Below are positions 21,179 to 29,893 of a stretch of 33,689 bases of DNA, one piece after another. Under the pieces are notes generated by a model that was not told the origin of the DNA, made no database searches, and saw nothing but the letters and a program-made list of their open reading frames with translations. The DNA is taken from positions 1 to 33,689 of the forward strand of contig WRLU01000023.1 of assembly GCA_009777475.1 (NCBI GenBank), read 5' to 3'. The position numbers and the translations under genes are program-made. Numbering within the stretch: the first letter of the stretch is position 1; the number at the start of each line of letters is the position of its first letter. Origin of the DNA: Oscillospiraceae bacterium (lineage in GTDB: Bacteria; Bacillota; Clostridia; Oscillospirales; UBA929).

Positions 21179-22509
21179 TTTTCTGCAAAAAACCGCGCTT
21201 CCTTAACCAGAACCCCTTTTTCGTTTTCTAATTCCCCACCAATTACCATATCCAACAGCTTATTTAGCGTAAGCCCTATTTGTTCCCCCTTTGGGATGCC
21301 GAGGGAGAGAAGCTCGTTGCCGTCTATTGCTAGGCTTTTGAGGGAGAAACACTCCCCGCTGGATATAATCTTTTCAAATATATCTGATGCGCTGTCTAAT
21401 TTTTTCAGCATCTCATGGTGCTTTTCCGGGTTTTTACCTAAAGAGTCGGCACGTTTGATCTGCAAAAGCCGGGTCAACTGCTCGCTGCCGATTTGGCGCA
21501 GCAGACTCTTAATGCTTTTTTCATAGGGCGGTATTTCATCTCTGTGCAGGGAAATAAGCTCACTTACAATATCAAGAGTTACCCGGTCATACCTTAGCCG
21601 GGCAAGTATTTCACGCGCCATAGCCGCACCCATTTTAGGGTGAGCAAAAAATCTGCCTATTCCGTTTTCCTCCGCATAGCATAGAGGCTTGGCAACATCG
21701 TGCAGCAGCATGGTAAGGCGCAAAATCGGCAGGGCAGGAGAGTGGGTCAGGCTTTTTACGGTGTGTCCCCAGACATCCAGATGATGATATGGGTTATTTT
21801 GCTCAAAGCCAACCATCGGGTATATTTCGGGAATGATCTCACAGAACACAGAGGTGTAGCGCAGCAAAACGTCCCCGGTATTTTTTCCGCAAATTAGCTT
21901 GTTTAGTTCGGCAGCAATCCGCTCAGAGGATATTTTTTTCAATAGGGCACTGTCTTGAATAAGGGCTTTTGCAGTATTTTCCTCAATCTCAAACCCCAGC
22001 GTTGACGAAAACCTCAGGGCACGCATAATCCTGAGTGAGTCCTCTCTAAATCTTTTGCAGGGGGAACCCACACAGCGTATAATTTTATTTTCTAAATCTT
22101 GTTTGCCCCCGAAAAAATCAACTAAGCCATGATCCGGGTTCCAAGCCATGGCGTTGACGGTAAAATCCCTGCGGGATAAATCCTGGTGCAAATTATCGGT
22201 AAATTCAACACTGTCCGGGCGGCGGCTGTCGCCGTATACACCGTCTATCCGCCAAGCTGTAATTTCAAAATGGGTGCTGCCTATTACCAATGTTACAGTC
22301 CCATGCTTCAGCCCGGTTTCGATAATGCGTTCCCCTGGAAAACACGACTTAATCTCCCCAGGGAGTGCGGAGGTGCAAATATCCCAGTCCTGCGGCAGCC
22401 TGTTCATCAGGGCATCACGCACACAGCCACCCGCCATATAGGCACGGTGTGAGTTTTCCTGGAGTGTTTTTAGGATGTATACGGCTTGTGCTGGGATGTT
22501 AAGGTTCAT
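21133..22509 (-). CDS. cca: CCA-adding tRNA nucleotidyltransferase (with HD domain)
   Basis: A 458-residue protein from ATG 22509 with GAGAGG 9 bases upstream. The N-terminal class II nucleotidyltransferase head has AYMAGGCVRDALMNRLPQDW followed by DICTS, giving the metal-binding DxD. RRDFTVNAMAWNPDHGLVDFFGG and CKRFREDSLRIMRALRF follow, then SSERIAAELNKL. An HD domain (HHLDVWGHTVKSL, LLHDVAKP) occupies roughly 240-340, and a C-terminal helical tail ends the protein. It repairs or adds the CCA end of tRNAs. Both tRNA genes in this window already encode CCA, so a repair role fits. A terminator of the upstream secreted-protein gene lies just before it. Its 3' end overlaps the convergent reductase gene by 46 bases. 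Confidence 0.95.
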   Translation of the reverse strand: MNLNIPAQAVYILKTLQENSHRAYMAGGCVRDALMNRLPQDWDICTSALPGEIKSCFPGERIIETGLKHGTVTLVIGSTHFEITAWRIDGVYGDSRRPDSVEFTDNLHQDLSRRDFTVNAMAWNPDHGLVDFFGGKQDLENKIIRCVGSPCKRFREDSLRIMRALRFSSTLGFEIEENTAKALIQDSALLKKISSERIAAELNKLICGKNTGDVLLRYTSVFCEIIPEIYPMVGFEQNNPYHHLDVWGHTVKSLTHSPALPILRLTMLLHDVAKPLCYAEENGIGRFFAHPKMGAAMAREILARLRYDRVTLDIVSELISLHRDEIPPYEKSIKSLLRQIGSEQLTRLLQIKRADSLGKNPEKHHEMLKKLDSASDIFEKIISSGECFSLKSLAIDGNELLSLGIPKGEQIGLTLNKLLDMVIGGELENEKGVLVKEARFFAENQMILMQNPGHLPAQ

Positions 22510-22524
22510 TTCAACAGGCCTCTC

Positions 22525-22566
22525 ATTAAAAACTAATCAGCCGCCCCCTGCCGGAGCAAGGGGCGG
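22525..22566 (-). terminator. Rho-independent terminator of the secreted-protein gene
   Basis: On the minus strand CCGCCCC (22566-22560) pairs with GGGGCGG (22547-22541), followed by GATTAGTTTTTA. It lies between the secreted-protein stop (22576) and the cca start. Confidence 0.8.
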
Positions 22567-22575
22567 TTCGGAGGG

Positions 22576-23823
22576 TTATTTCTTTTTTTTCTTGACCTTC
22601 GTCCACTGGGCAAAATAAGTGGTATTCTTTGAAGGAACCTTGTTCTTTTTTGTGACTTTTTTGCCCTTCTTCTTTTTCGTGTACCAACCCTTGAACTTGA
22701 AGCCCTTGCGAGAGGGTTTCTTTTTGGGGATATTCAGCTTGCTATTGAAGGTTCTGCTTGACGAGATCCTTGGTCTTTTCTGAACCAGGCCTTTGTTGGC
22801 ATCATATGTGATCTTAATATCCTTTCTGGCAACAAACCTTGCCTGCAAGGAGGTGTTTGCATTGATGTTGAAAACGTAGACGGGACCGGTGCCAACGCGC
22901 TGGTTTGTTTGTGTATTCCACCATTGCACAGTATAACCTGCCTTAGGATTACTCCTTACGGTGACCTGAGCGTTTCCATAGAATTTTCCTGCTGAGGGGG
23001 AATTTTCGGCTGTCCGGTTGGTCACGGACGGAACGGAGCCATTGTTATTTCTGCGGGAAAGTGAAAGCGAGTACTCAACATCCTTGTTAATTGCCCCCGG
23101 AACCTGGTTGATAAAGTACATCCTGTCAATATGAACTGTGGTAGTGCCGGTTCCTCTGGTCGAGTTAAACCAAAATTCCCGGAACATATAGAATTTGCCG
23201 CGCTTCCAGTCCTTATCATCATTGTAGTAGTTTTCCGCGCAACGAATATTGTTTTTTTCCATATCAATATAAAACTCCTGGTACTGGGGGGTGAGCTTTA
23301 TGTCTTTTTTTCCGGTGTGGGTAATCAGATTGCTCAAAAGAGGGCCTTTTTCCGGTCCGAAATTAGCATCGGGGTTAAAGCTGATTTTCTTCTCATCGCC
23401 GGGTTTGCCGCGCATCCTGATGACAAAATACTTATAGTTGGTGCTTACCGGCACCCACACACCCTGGCCATAGGCACCCGCACCCGCGGATGTGGCCTTG
23501 AGGTCGAGCTTCAGTGCCCTTTTCCTTCCTTGAAATCCGGGAAGAGCATTATTGTCATCCACGATAGTTCCGGCAGCCATGCCTCCGCCGCCAGTGCCAA
23601 AGCTGATCCAAATGATCTGATGTCCATCGGCATTGACCTTGCTTGTGTTGCTGGTGTAATTCTGCATAACAAGCTTAGTTGTGTGGTTTCGCGTGTAATC
23701 GTCAAAGAGATGATAGCCGCCACCTGAAGCATCTGCCTGCGGAGTCAAAGCCGGGAGCAACGAGAGGGCAAAAACAGCCGAAAGGGCCAGCGACAGGATT
23801 TTAGTTAACCTACTTCTTTTCAT
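22576..23823 (-). CDS. Secreted protein with divergent InlB B-repeats and lysine-rich C-terminus
   Basis: A 415-residue protein. The start at ATG 23823 has AAGGAG 10 bases upstream and gives a clean signal peptide (MKRSRLTKILSLALSAVFAL to about residue 32, cut after QADA). Residues ~35-250 form a beta-rich domain (YHLFDDYTRNHTTKLVMQNY; GVWVPVSTNYKYFVIRMRGK; HIDRMYFIN) that looks like a jelly-roll carbohydrate-binding fold but is not identified. Residues ~290-333 form a divergent B-repeat (GYTVQWWNTQTNQRVGTGPV). Residues ~334-415 form a B-repeat with GFKFKGWYTKKKKGKK and YFAQW, ending in poly-lysine; this tail has 27 Lys and 4 Arg in 82 residues. It is probably exported and held at the cell surface by charge (inference). 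The tail resembles that of the subtilase at 13038. Confidence 0.85.
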   Translation of the reverse strand: MKRSRLTKILSLALSAVFALSLLPALTPQADASGGGYHLFDDYTRNHTTKLVMQNYTSNTSKVNADGHQIIWISFGTGGGGMAAGTIVDDNNALPGFQGRKRALKLDLKATSAGAGAYGQGVWVPVSTNYKYFVIRMRGKPGDEKKISFNPDANFGPEKGPLLSNLITHTGKKDIKLTPQYQEFYIDMEKNNIRCAENYYNDDKDWKRGKFYMFREFWFNSTRGTGTTTVHIDRMYFINQVPGAINKDVEYSLSLSRRNNNGSVPSVTNRTAENSPSAGKFYGNAQVTVRSNPKAGYTVQWWNTQTNQRVGTGPVYVFNINANTSLQARFVARKDIKITYDANKGLVQKRPRISSSRTFNSKLNIPKKKPSRKGFKFKGWYTKKKKGKKVTKKNKVPSKNTTYFAQWTKVKKKKK

Positions 23824-23861
23824 GTTTACATAACTCCTTTTCTTTTTATTTTCTAACAAAT

Positions 23862-23930
23862 CTATTGCGTCCAGGGTCTTTTTAGGATTGCCTCCAAGAA
23901 TGCATCAAGCCGCTCGTCAGCCATCTTCAT
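23862..23930 (-). CDS. Small ORF in the leader of the secreted-protein mRNA
   Basis: ATG 23930 to TAG 23862 encodes 22 residues (MKMADERLDAFLEAILKRPW then TQ). The second ATG at 23924 is 9 bases after GGTGAGG and may be the true start. It lies between the promoter at 23996-24024 and the secreted-protein gene, 38 bases before that start codon. It could be a regulatory leader peptide or a small helical protein. I recognise no family. Confidence 0.45.
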   Translation of the reverse strand: MKMADERLDAFLEAILKRPWTQ

Positions 23931-23995
23931 TGTCCTCACCCCCCCTGCTTTTTCCAACCGAAAGGATCCGGCGGGATAGATTAGAGATTAAGTTA

Positions 23996-24024
23996 ATTGT
24001 ACCAAGCTTTCAATGAGATGTCAA
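23996..24024 (-). promoter_or_regulatory. Promoter for the small ORF and secreted protein
   Basis: Minus-strand TTGACA (24024-24019), 17-base spacer, TACAAT (24001-23996). It starts 20 bases after the ispH-rpsA stop and gives a leader of about 165 nt before the secreted-protein start. Confidence 0.8.
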
Positions 24025-24043
24025 GACTAATTTATTACATTTT

Positions 24044-26413
24044 TCAGCTGTCCTGATCCGGCTTAGGTGCTGTTTTCTTAGGCCTGCCGCGCTTGGGCTT
24101 TTCCTCTGCCTCAACAGCTGCACCGGGTACCGGCTCGGCTTTTTTTACTCGTGTACGTTTAGGTTTTGGAGGCGTATCTGCTTGGGCGACCGTTTCCTCA
24201 ACAGACTCTGCCGGAGCTTTTTTAGCACGAGTGCGTCTAGCGGCAGGCTTTTTTTCAGGGGCGAGTTCCGCAGGTGTTTCGGGCGGAGCTTCTTTTTCTG
24301 CTTCATGCTCAGGTACCGGCTCGGCCTTGGCCTCCGATTCCGGCATAGAGTCCGCTGTAGCTTCAGTTTCCGGAGTCGGCTCAGGCGCAGATTTCGCCTC
24401 AGTTTCTTTCGGCTCGACCGGTATTTCCACTGCCTCAGGGGGGCCTGCGGTGGCTACTATTTCGTCCTGCTCCGCGTCTGGCTGTTCTTTTATTTCAGAC
24501 TCAAGCAACGCTCGTATGGAAAGGGAGATTTTTTTACGCACCGTGTTTATCTCAGTAATTTTTACCGTAACGGTCTGACCCTCTTTTAATTCATCCGAGG
24601 GCTTGTCAATCCGGCGATCAGATATTTGGGAAATATGGATAAGCCCATCAACACCCGGGAGCAACTGAGCGAATGCACCAAAGGGCATGAGCTTTACTAT
24701 ACGCACCTCAGCCTCGTCCCCGGCACTGTACTTGGCAATAAACTCATCCCAAGGGTTTCTTAGGGTGCGCCGATGGCTCAGTGAAATACGGTGATTTTCC
24801 TTGTCCACCCCGATTACGTAGACCTCTAAGCTACCCCCTACTGCTGCTAATTCGGTAACAGCCTTGCTACGGTCCCAGGACATTTCTGTTATATGTACAA
24901 GACCGTCTACCCCGCCTATGTCAACAAAGACACCATAGGGAGCTATGGATTTGACTGTTCCGGTTATTTTCTGTCCGGCTTCAACGGTGTCCCAAGCCTT
25001 TTGGGAGTCGGCACGGCGTTCCTCGGTAAGCACCGAGCGGATAGAACCGACTACCCGCCGCCGCCGCCGGTCAAATTCGGTAATCTTCAGGCGTACTGTC
25101 TGGCCAATAATTGAAGACAGCGGCGTTTCCCTGGGGACCCCCGACTGAGATGAGGGGACAAAAACACGCACGCCATGTATGGAAACAATAATGCCCCCCT
25201 TGTTTTCATCGGCAACCTTGCCTTCCAAAACAGCACCGGTTTCACGAGCGGTTTCCACTCGTTCCCAGCTTTTTACCGTGTCAAGGCGGCGCTTTGAAAG
25301 AGTGACCATGCCGTCTGCATCATTTACGCGGACAACATATGTCTCAATTTCATCCCCGATCTTAACAAAGTCTTCCGGCTTGGCACCCGGGTCATCAGTC
25401 AACTCGGAAAGGGGGATATAAGCGGCTTGCTTAATTCCCAAATCCACTCCAACCTCTGTTGGGGAGACAGACGAAACCATACCGGTTACAATCTCACCGG
25501 TATACAGAGTTTTACAGGACTGATCCAGCATCTCTTCAAAGGTTTTGTCGGTGTCAGGGGTAAAGTCGGTTCGTTCCAGGTTCATGTTCTCTGTCATGGT
25601 ATATATGACCTCCTCGATTATTGTGGACGGCGCGGAGGCTCCCGCAGTAAGCCCTATCTGCTGGAATCCGGACAGCTTGCCCAAATCCAAATTCTTAGCG
25701 CATTCTACCAAAAACACAGGACAGCTGCAGCATTCTGTCAAGCTCTTGGTATTGGCACTGTGCGGGTCGCCTACGACAACCATCGCCTCCACCTTCCGTG
25801 ACAGCAGGCTTGCGTCACGCTGTCGTATACTGGTCGCCTTGCATATTGTATCAAGTTTTTTAACGTTTGTACACACTTTTTTTAAAAAATTTATGATATT
25901 GCCCCAAACAAGCTGGTTTGAGGTTGTTTGAGCCGCGATGGCAAGGGGCGTACTCTCCCAAATAACGCCTGTACTAAACAGGGTTTCCAAGTCCTCTTCA
26001 GATGAAAAAACCAAGCAGCTGACGCACCAGTCAGTAGCCGCGATCACCTCGGGGTGATTTTTATCCCCCAAAAGCATTGCCTGCCTGCCCGCCTCCGATT
26101 CCTTCAGGATGAAGGAATGGATTTTTTTCACATAAGGGCAGGTGGCATCTATGTAGTGTATGCCCCGGGCGTTCAATTCACGGTACACGGATTCCCCCGC
26201 GCCGTGACTTCTGATAACCACTCTAGCCCCGGCGGGGAGATTATCAAGGCTCTCGATTACCTCTATGCCCGAGCTTTGCAAAGTGTGAATTGCAAAGCGG
26301 TTGTGAATCAATGGGCCTAATGTGTAGCAGGGGGCCTGCTGGAGGGCAATTCTTACCGCCCTGTCAACCCCGAAGCAGAATCCGGCAGATTTGGCTACGA
26401 ACAATTTCTTCAT
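24044..26413 (-). CDS. ispH: IspH - ribosomal protein S1 fusion (HMB-PP reductase plus four S1 domains)
   Basis: A 789-residue protein. The start at ATG 26413 overlaps the plsC stop by ATGA. Residues 1-~280 are IspH, with cluster cysteines in SAGFCFGVDRA, IDATCPYVKK and ECCSCPVF or TICKATSIRQ, plus PLIHNRF and SHGAGES. IspH makes IPP and DMAPP in the last step of the MEP pathway. About 290-650 are four S1 RNA-binding repeats (GMVSSVSPTEVGVDLG, GGIIVSIHGVRVFVPSS, TGTVKSIAPYGVFVDIGGVD, VRIVKLMPFGAFAQLLPGVD). A low-complexity Pro/Glu/Ala tail follows and ends in Lys/Arg motifs, including KRGRPKK, an AT-hook-like sequence. The fusion is known in Clostridia. The tail is the unusual part. Confidence 0.95.
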   Translation of the reverse strand: MKKLFVAKSAGFCFGVDRAVRIALQQAPCYTLGPLIHNRFAIHTLQSSGIEVIESLDNLPAGARVVIRSHGAGESVYRELNARGIHYIDATCPYVKKIHSFILKESEAGRQAMLLGDKNHPEVIAATDWCVSCLVFSSEEDLETLFSTGVIWESTPLAIAAQTTSNQLVWGNIINFLKKVCTNVKKLDTICKATSIRQRDASLLSRKVEAMVVVGDPHSANTKSLTECCSCPVFLVECAKNLDLGKLSGFQQIGLTAGASAPSTIIEEVIYTMTENMNLERTDFTPDTDKTFEEMLDQSCKTLYTGEIVTGMVSSVSPTEVGVDLGIKQAAYIPLSELTDDPGAKPEDFVKIGDEIETYVVRVNDADGMVTLSKRRLDTVKSWERVETARETGAVLEGKVADENKGGIIVSIHGVRVFVPSSQSGVPRETPLSSIIGQTVRLKITEFDRRRRRVVGSIRSVLTEERRADSQKAWDTVEAGQKITGTVKSIAPYGVFVDIGGVDGLVHITEMSWDRSKAVTELAAVGGSLEVYVIGVDKENHRISLSHRRTLRNPWDEFIAKYSAGDEAEVRIVKLMPFGAFAQLLPGVDGLIHISQISDRRIDKPSDELKEGQTVTVKITEINTVRKKISLSIRALLESEIKEQPDAEQDEIVATAGPPEAVEIPVEPKETEAKSAPEPTPETEATADSMPESEAKAEPVPEHEAEKEAPPETPAELAPEKKPAARRTRAKKAPAESVEETVAQADTPPKPKRTRVKKAEPVPGAAVEAEEKPKRGRPKKTAPKPDQDS

Positions 26414-27012
26414 AAGCACTCTTTTTGTTTGCAGGGACGCAAGGCTTGTATATCAGCTGCCAAACGAGAAGTGATTTGGTGGTATGCCTCATTTTTATCC
26501 TGCCCGGGTTTCCTTTCGGGAGTAAACGGAACACCAATTGAAACTTCAATGCGGTTTATGAATAATTTGCGCCCTTGGGTGATGTAAACCGGCAGTATAG
26601 GTAGCCCGGTACGCAGGGCAAGCATGGCAACGCCGGATTTAAGCTCCAAAGTCTCTGCATCCGAAAAGCGAGTGCCTTGAGGGAACATAAGTAGTTTTTT
26701 TCCTTCCCTCAGAAGCTCCAGCGAATGCTTTAACGCCCCCAGGTCAGAAGCACCTCTCTCTACCGGGAATGCCCCGAGCAATTTTATGAGCAACCCAAAC
26801 AGAGGGTTTTTGAACAGCTCCGACTTAGCCATAAAAAAGGGGCGGTCATTGGCCTTGAATGCCAGCGCGGCTAAAACGGGGTCTGCAAGGGAGGTGTGGT
26901 TGGCGCATACAACCGCGCCCCCCGGAGGCACGTTTTCCCGCCCTAAAACACGAAAACGGTAGAGTATGAGGTATACAAGGTATATGATGGCTCGGATGCA
27001 GGCGTATGGCAT
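26410..27012 (-). CDS. plsC: 1-acyl-sn-glycerol-3-phosphate acyltransferase
   Basis: A 200-residue membrane-associated acyltransferase. The start at ATG 27012 (MPYACIRAIIYLVYLILYRF) has CCGGAGG 8 bases upstream. It has an N-terminal membrane segment, the catalytic NHTSLAD (HX4D motif), FMAKSELFKNPLFG, GAFPVERG and MFPQGTRF (the glycerol-phosphate binding motif), then a hydrophobic PILPVYI stretch. It makes phosphatidic acid from lysophosphatidic acid. It is first in an operon with ispH-rpsA (ATGA overlap). The plsC-ispH-S1 order is common in Clostridia. Confidence 0.93.
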   Translation of the reverse strand: MPYACIRAIIYLVYLILYRFRVLGRENVPPGGAVVCANHTSLADPVLAALAFKANDRPFFMAKSELFKNPLFGLLIKLLGAFPVERGASDLGALKHSLELLREGKKLLMFPQGTRFSDAETLELKSGVAMLALRTGLPILPVYITQGRKLFINRIEVSIGVPFTPERKPGQDKNEAYHQITSRLAADIQALRPCKQKECL

Positions 27013-27050
27013 AAATAAATCCTCCGGCTGAAAACTCCTTGACAAGATGC

Positions 27051-27086
27051 ATTATACCAGTATACAATCATTTTGGCAAGTGTCAA
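27051..27086 (-). promoter_or_regulatory. Overlapping promoters of the plsC-ispH operon
   Basis: Two overlapping sigma-A promoters on the minus strand: TTGACA (27086-27081) with TATACT (27064-27059) at 16 bases, and TTGCCA (27079-27074) with TATAAT (27056-27051) at 17 bases. Confidence 0.75.
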
Positions 27087-27092
27087 AAACCT

Positions 27093-27132
27093 CATTTTCC
27101 GACTTGCCGGAAAATGTCCGCTGGATTTTACT
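27093..27132 (+). promoter_or_regulatory. Inverted repeat and weak ileS promoter
   Basis: CATTTTCCG (27093-27101) and CGGAAAATG (27108-27116) form a perfect 9-bp inverted repeat between the divergent plsC and ileS transcripts. A plus-strand promoter TTGCCG (27104-27109), 17 bases, TTTACT (27127-27132) overlaps it, so the palindrome could be an operator. The leader to ileS would be under 40 nt, too short for a T-box. Confidence 0.45.
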
Positions 27133-27166
27133 TTTAGGGTCAGCATGAGAATAGGGGAGATAAAAT

Positions 27167-29893
27167 TTGGATTACAACACAACATTGAACCTGCCCCAAA
27201 CGGATTTTCCTATGAGAGCATCATTAGCAAAAAGGGAGCCGGAGATGCTTCCTCATATTAGGGATGTCTATTGGAGGATGATGAAGCAAAACAAGGGCAA
27301 GCCGGACTTTATTCTGCATGACGGCCCGCCATTTTCAAATGCCAATGTCCACATGGGTACTGCTATGAATAAAATCCTCAAGGATTTTATAATACGCTAT
27401 AAGAATATGTCTGGGTTCTATGCACCGTTTGTACCCGGCTGGGACAATCACGGCATGCCTATCGAAAGTGCCATTATAAAAAAGGAAAAGCTTGACAGAA
27501 AAAAGATGAGCATCCCTCAATTCCGTGATGCATGTAAGGATTTTGCATCTAAGTATGTGGATGTACAGCGGGAGCAGTTTATAAGGCTTGGGATTGTCGG
27601 TGATTGGGACAACCCATATTTGACCATGGACTCGTCCTTTGAGGCGGCTGAGGTTAGAATTTTTGGTGAAATGTTCCAAAAAGGCTTGATTTATAAAGGC
27701 CTTAAGCCGGTTTACTGGTGTACTCACGACAAAACGGCATTGGCAGAGGCAGAAATTGAATACAAAGAGGACTCATGCCGCTCTATTTATGTTAAATTTC
27801 CGGTCAGAGACGATAAAGGCAAGCTCGCCGCATTTGGGCCAGGGTCAAAAATGTACTTCGTCATATGGACAACGACCCCATGGACATTGCCTGGCAACAC
27901 GGCAATTGCCGTCAACCCTGCCCTTTGCTACTCCATTGTTAAAAATGCGGATGAAGTCTATATTATAGCGCGGGATTTAGCCGAAGACGTGCCTGGCTTG
28001 GAAAACACGGAAATACTCGGGGAAATTAAAGGGCATGAGCTTGAATACATGACTGCAAGCCACCCATTTCTTGACCGTGACAGTTTAGTGATTTGCGGTA
28101 TGCACGTTACTGCCGAAAGCGGTACTGGCTGCGTACACACAGCACCCGGTCATGGTTCCGAGGACTATGCCGCCGGACTCCAGTACAATCTTGATATGCC
28201 GGTTCCGGTCGATGATTCAGGGTTTATGACCGAGCAAGCAGGGGAGGTTTGCGCCGGGCTGCGTTATGATAAAGCTAACAATGCTATCATAGAACACCTT
28301 AGCCAGGCAGGCTTGTTGCTGGCAAGCCAGGAGATTGCCCACTCATATCCACACTGCTGGCGATGCAGCTCCCCGATTGTATTCAGAGCTACCCCTCAGT
28401 GGTTTGCCAGTGTAGACAACATAAAGGGTCAAGCCTGCGCCCAAGTGGAGCAGGCAGAGTGGCTTCCCGGCTGGGGGAAGGAGCGTATGCTCGGAATGGT
28501 TAGGGAACGCGCCGACTGGTGCATCTCGCGTCAGCGTAACTGGGGGTTGCCTATCCCGGTATTCTACTGCAAAGACTGCAACAAGCCCGTATGCACCGGT
28601 GAAACAATTGAGTCTGTGGCAAAAAGGTTTGCAGATGAAGGCTCCAACGCATGGTTTATTCATGATGCAAAGAAGCTTTTACCTCCCGGATTTGTCTGTC
28701 CTCATTGCCAGGGAAATGACTTTGACAAGGAAACAGACACGTTAGACGGCTGGTTTGACTCCGGATCATCGCATGATGCGGTTTTGCGGTCACGCAGTGA
28801 ACTGCGGCATCCGGCCGATGTTTACCTTGAGGGCGGCGATCAGTTCCGCGGGTGGTTCCAATCCAGCCTGCTTACCGCTGTTGCCACGGGAAAGGGACAC
28901 GCGCCTTACAACACGGTAATTGTGCATGGCTGGGTGGTAGATGGGGAGGGGCGCAAGATGTCCAAATCCAAGGGAAACGGCGTTGATCCTAACGATGTGT
29001 GCGGCAGAAATGGAGCCGATATTCTTAGACTGTGGGTCTCGTCCTCGGATTATCACAGCGATATGAGGGTTTCACCGGAAATTATCAAGCAACTGTCGGA
29101 TATTTATCTGAAAATACGTAACACTTGCCGTTTTTTAATGGGAAATCTCTATAATTTTGACCCTAATGCCTGCCTGATGCCGGAAAAGCTTTCGCCATTA
29201 GATTTGTGGGCGTTAGAGCGCCTCGACAGCCTCATCGCTGAGGTTATAGGTGGCTTTGAAAAATATGAATACCATACTATTTTTCACGCCATTCATAATT
29301 TCTGTGTCTTAGATATGAGCAATTTCTATCTGGATATTGTAAAAGACACCCTCTATTGCTCCAAATCAGATGATGTTTCACGCCGGGCGGTTCAAACAGT
29401 GCTTTACCGGGTGCTCGATGTCCTTGTGCGTATAATAACACCGGTTTTTGCATTTACCGGCGAGGAAATATGGATGCATATGCCCCACCATGACGGTGTG
29501 CCAAAAGAAAGCCCTCTGCTGGCAGGAATGCCTCAACGGCTGAATTACAGCAGAAAAGCAAACTACATTGATACTGTATATGCCATTCGCCCTGAGGTCA
29601 ATAGGGCGTTGGAGGAGGCCCGGAATTCCAAAAAAATCGGCAAAAGCCTGGAGGCTTCGGTAACATTGACGGCAGAGCCTTCGGTTTTTGATGCTTTGAA
29701 TCCTCATGTCCAAGAGCTTGCCGGGCTGTTTATCGTTTCTTCGGTAGAATTACTCAAGGGTGAATCGTTTGATGCTACCGTTACCCGGGCCGCAGGCGGC
29801 AAGTGCGAGCGTTGCTGGGGCTATTTTAGTGATTTGGGAACGAATCCTGAGCATCCGTCACTATGTGTACGCTGCACGAGGGCTGTGCAATGA
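27167..29893 (+). CDS. ileS: Isoleucyl-tRNA synthetase
   Basis: A 908-residue class I synthetase starting at TTG 27167, with GGGGAGA about 7 bases upstream; no ATG fits as well. The ATP-binding signature reads HDGPPFSNANVHMGTAMNK, so the usual HIGH is H62-M-G-T65. KMSKS is at 597-601. The editing domain shows WTTTPWTLPGNTAIAV and TGCVHTAPGHG. The C-terminus ends in a zinc-binding CERCWG/CVRC module as in bacterial-type IleRS. It charges tRNA-Ile. The lspA start overlaps its stop by ATGA, and further genes follow. The HMGT variant appears to be shared by related Clostridia (recollection, not checked). Confidence 0.97.
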   Translation: MDYNTTLNLPQTDFPMRASLAKREPEMLPHIRDVYWRMMKQNKGKPDFILHDGPPFSNANVHMGTAMNKILKDFIIRYKNMSGFYAPFVPGWDNHGMPIESAIIKKEKLDRKKMSIPQFRDACKDFASKYVDVQREQFIRLGIVGDWDNPYLTMDSSFEAAEVRIFGEMFQKGLIYKGLKPVYWCTHDKTALAEAEIEYKEDSCRSIYVKFPVRDDKGKLAAFGPGSKMYFVIWTTTPWTLPGNTAIAVNPALCYSIVKNADEVYIIARDLAEDVPGLENTEILGEIKGHELEYMTASHPFLDRDSLVICGMHVTAESGTGCVHTAPGHGSEDYAAGLQYNLDMPVPVDDSGFMTEQAGEVCAGLRYDKANNAIIEHLSQAGLLLASQEIAHSYPHCWRCSSPIVFRATPQWFASVDNIKGQACAQVEQAEWLPGWGKERMLGMVRERADWCISRQRNWGLPIPVFYCKDCNKPVCTGETIESVAKRFADEGSNAWFIHDAKKLLPPGFVCPHCQGNDFDKETDTLDGWFDSGSSHDAVLRSRSELRHPADVYLEGGDQFRGWFQSSLLTAVATGKGHAPYNTVIVHGWVVDGEGRKMSKSKGNGVDPNDVCGRNGADILRLWVSSSDYHSDMRVSPEIIKQLSDIYLKIRNTCRFLMGNLYNFDPNACLMPEKLSPLDLWALERLDSLIAEVIGGFEKYEYHTIFHAIHNFCVLDMSNFYLDIVKDTLYCSKSDDVSRRAVQTVLYRVLDVLVRIITPVFAFTGEEIWMHMPHHDGVPKESPLLAGMPQRLNYSRKANYIDTVYAIRPEVNRALEEARNSKKIGKSLEASVTLTAEPSVFDALNPHVQELAGLFIVSSVELLKGESFDATVTRAAGGKCERCWGYFSDLGTNPEHPSLCVRCTRAVQ

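Noticed and set aside
24093..24578. A long Ser/Gly/Ala-rich open frame on the plus strand over the ispH-rpsA tail
   Set aside because: It mirrors the low-complexity Glu/Pro/Ala codons of the real gene on the other strand and lacks a ribosome binding site.
27060..27166. T-box riboswitch before ileS
   Set aside because: The space is too short and neither the specifier loop nor the conserved T-box sequence is visible.
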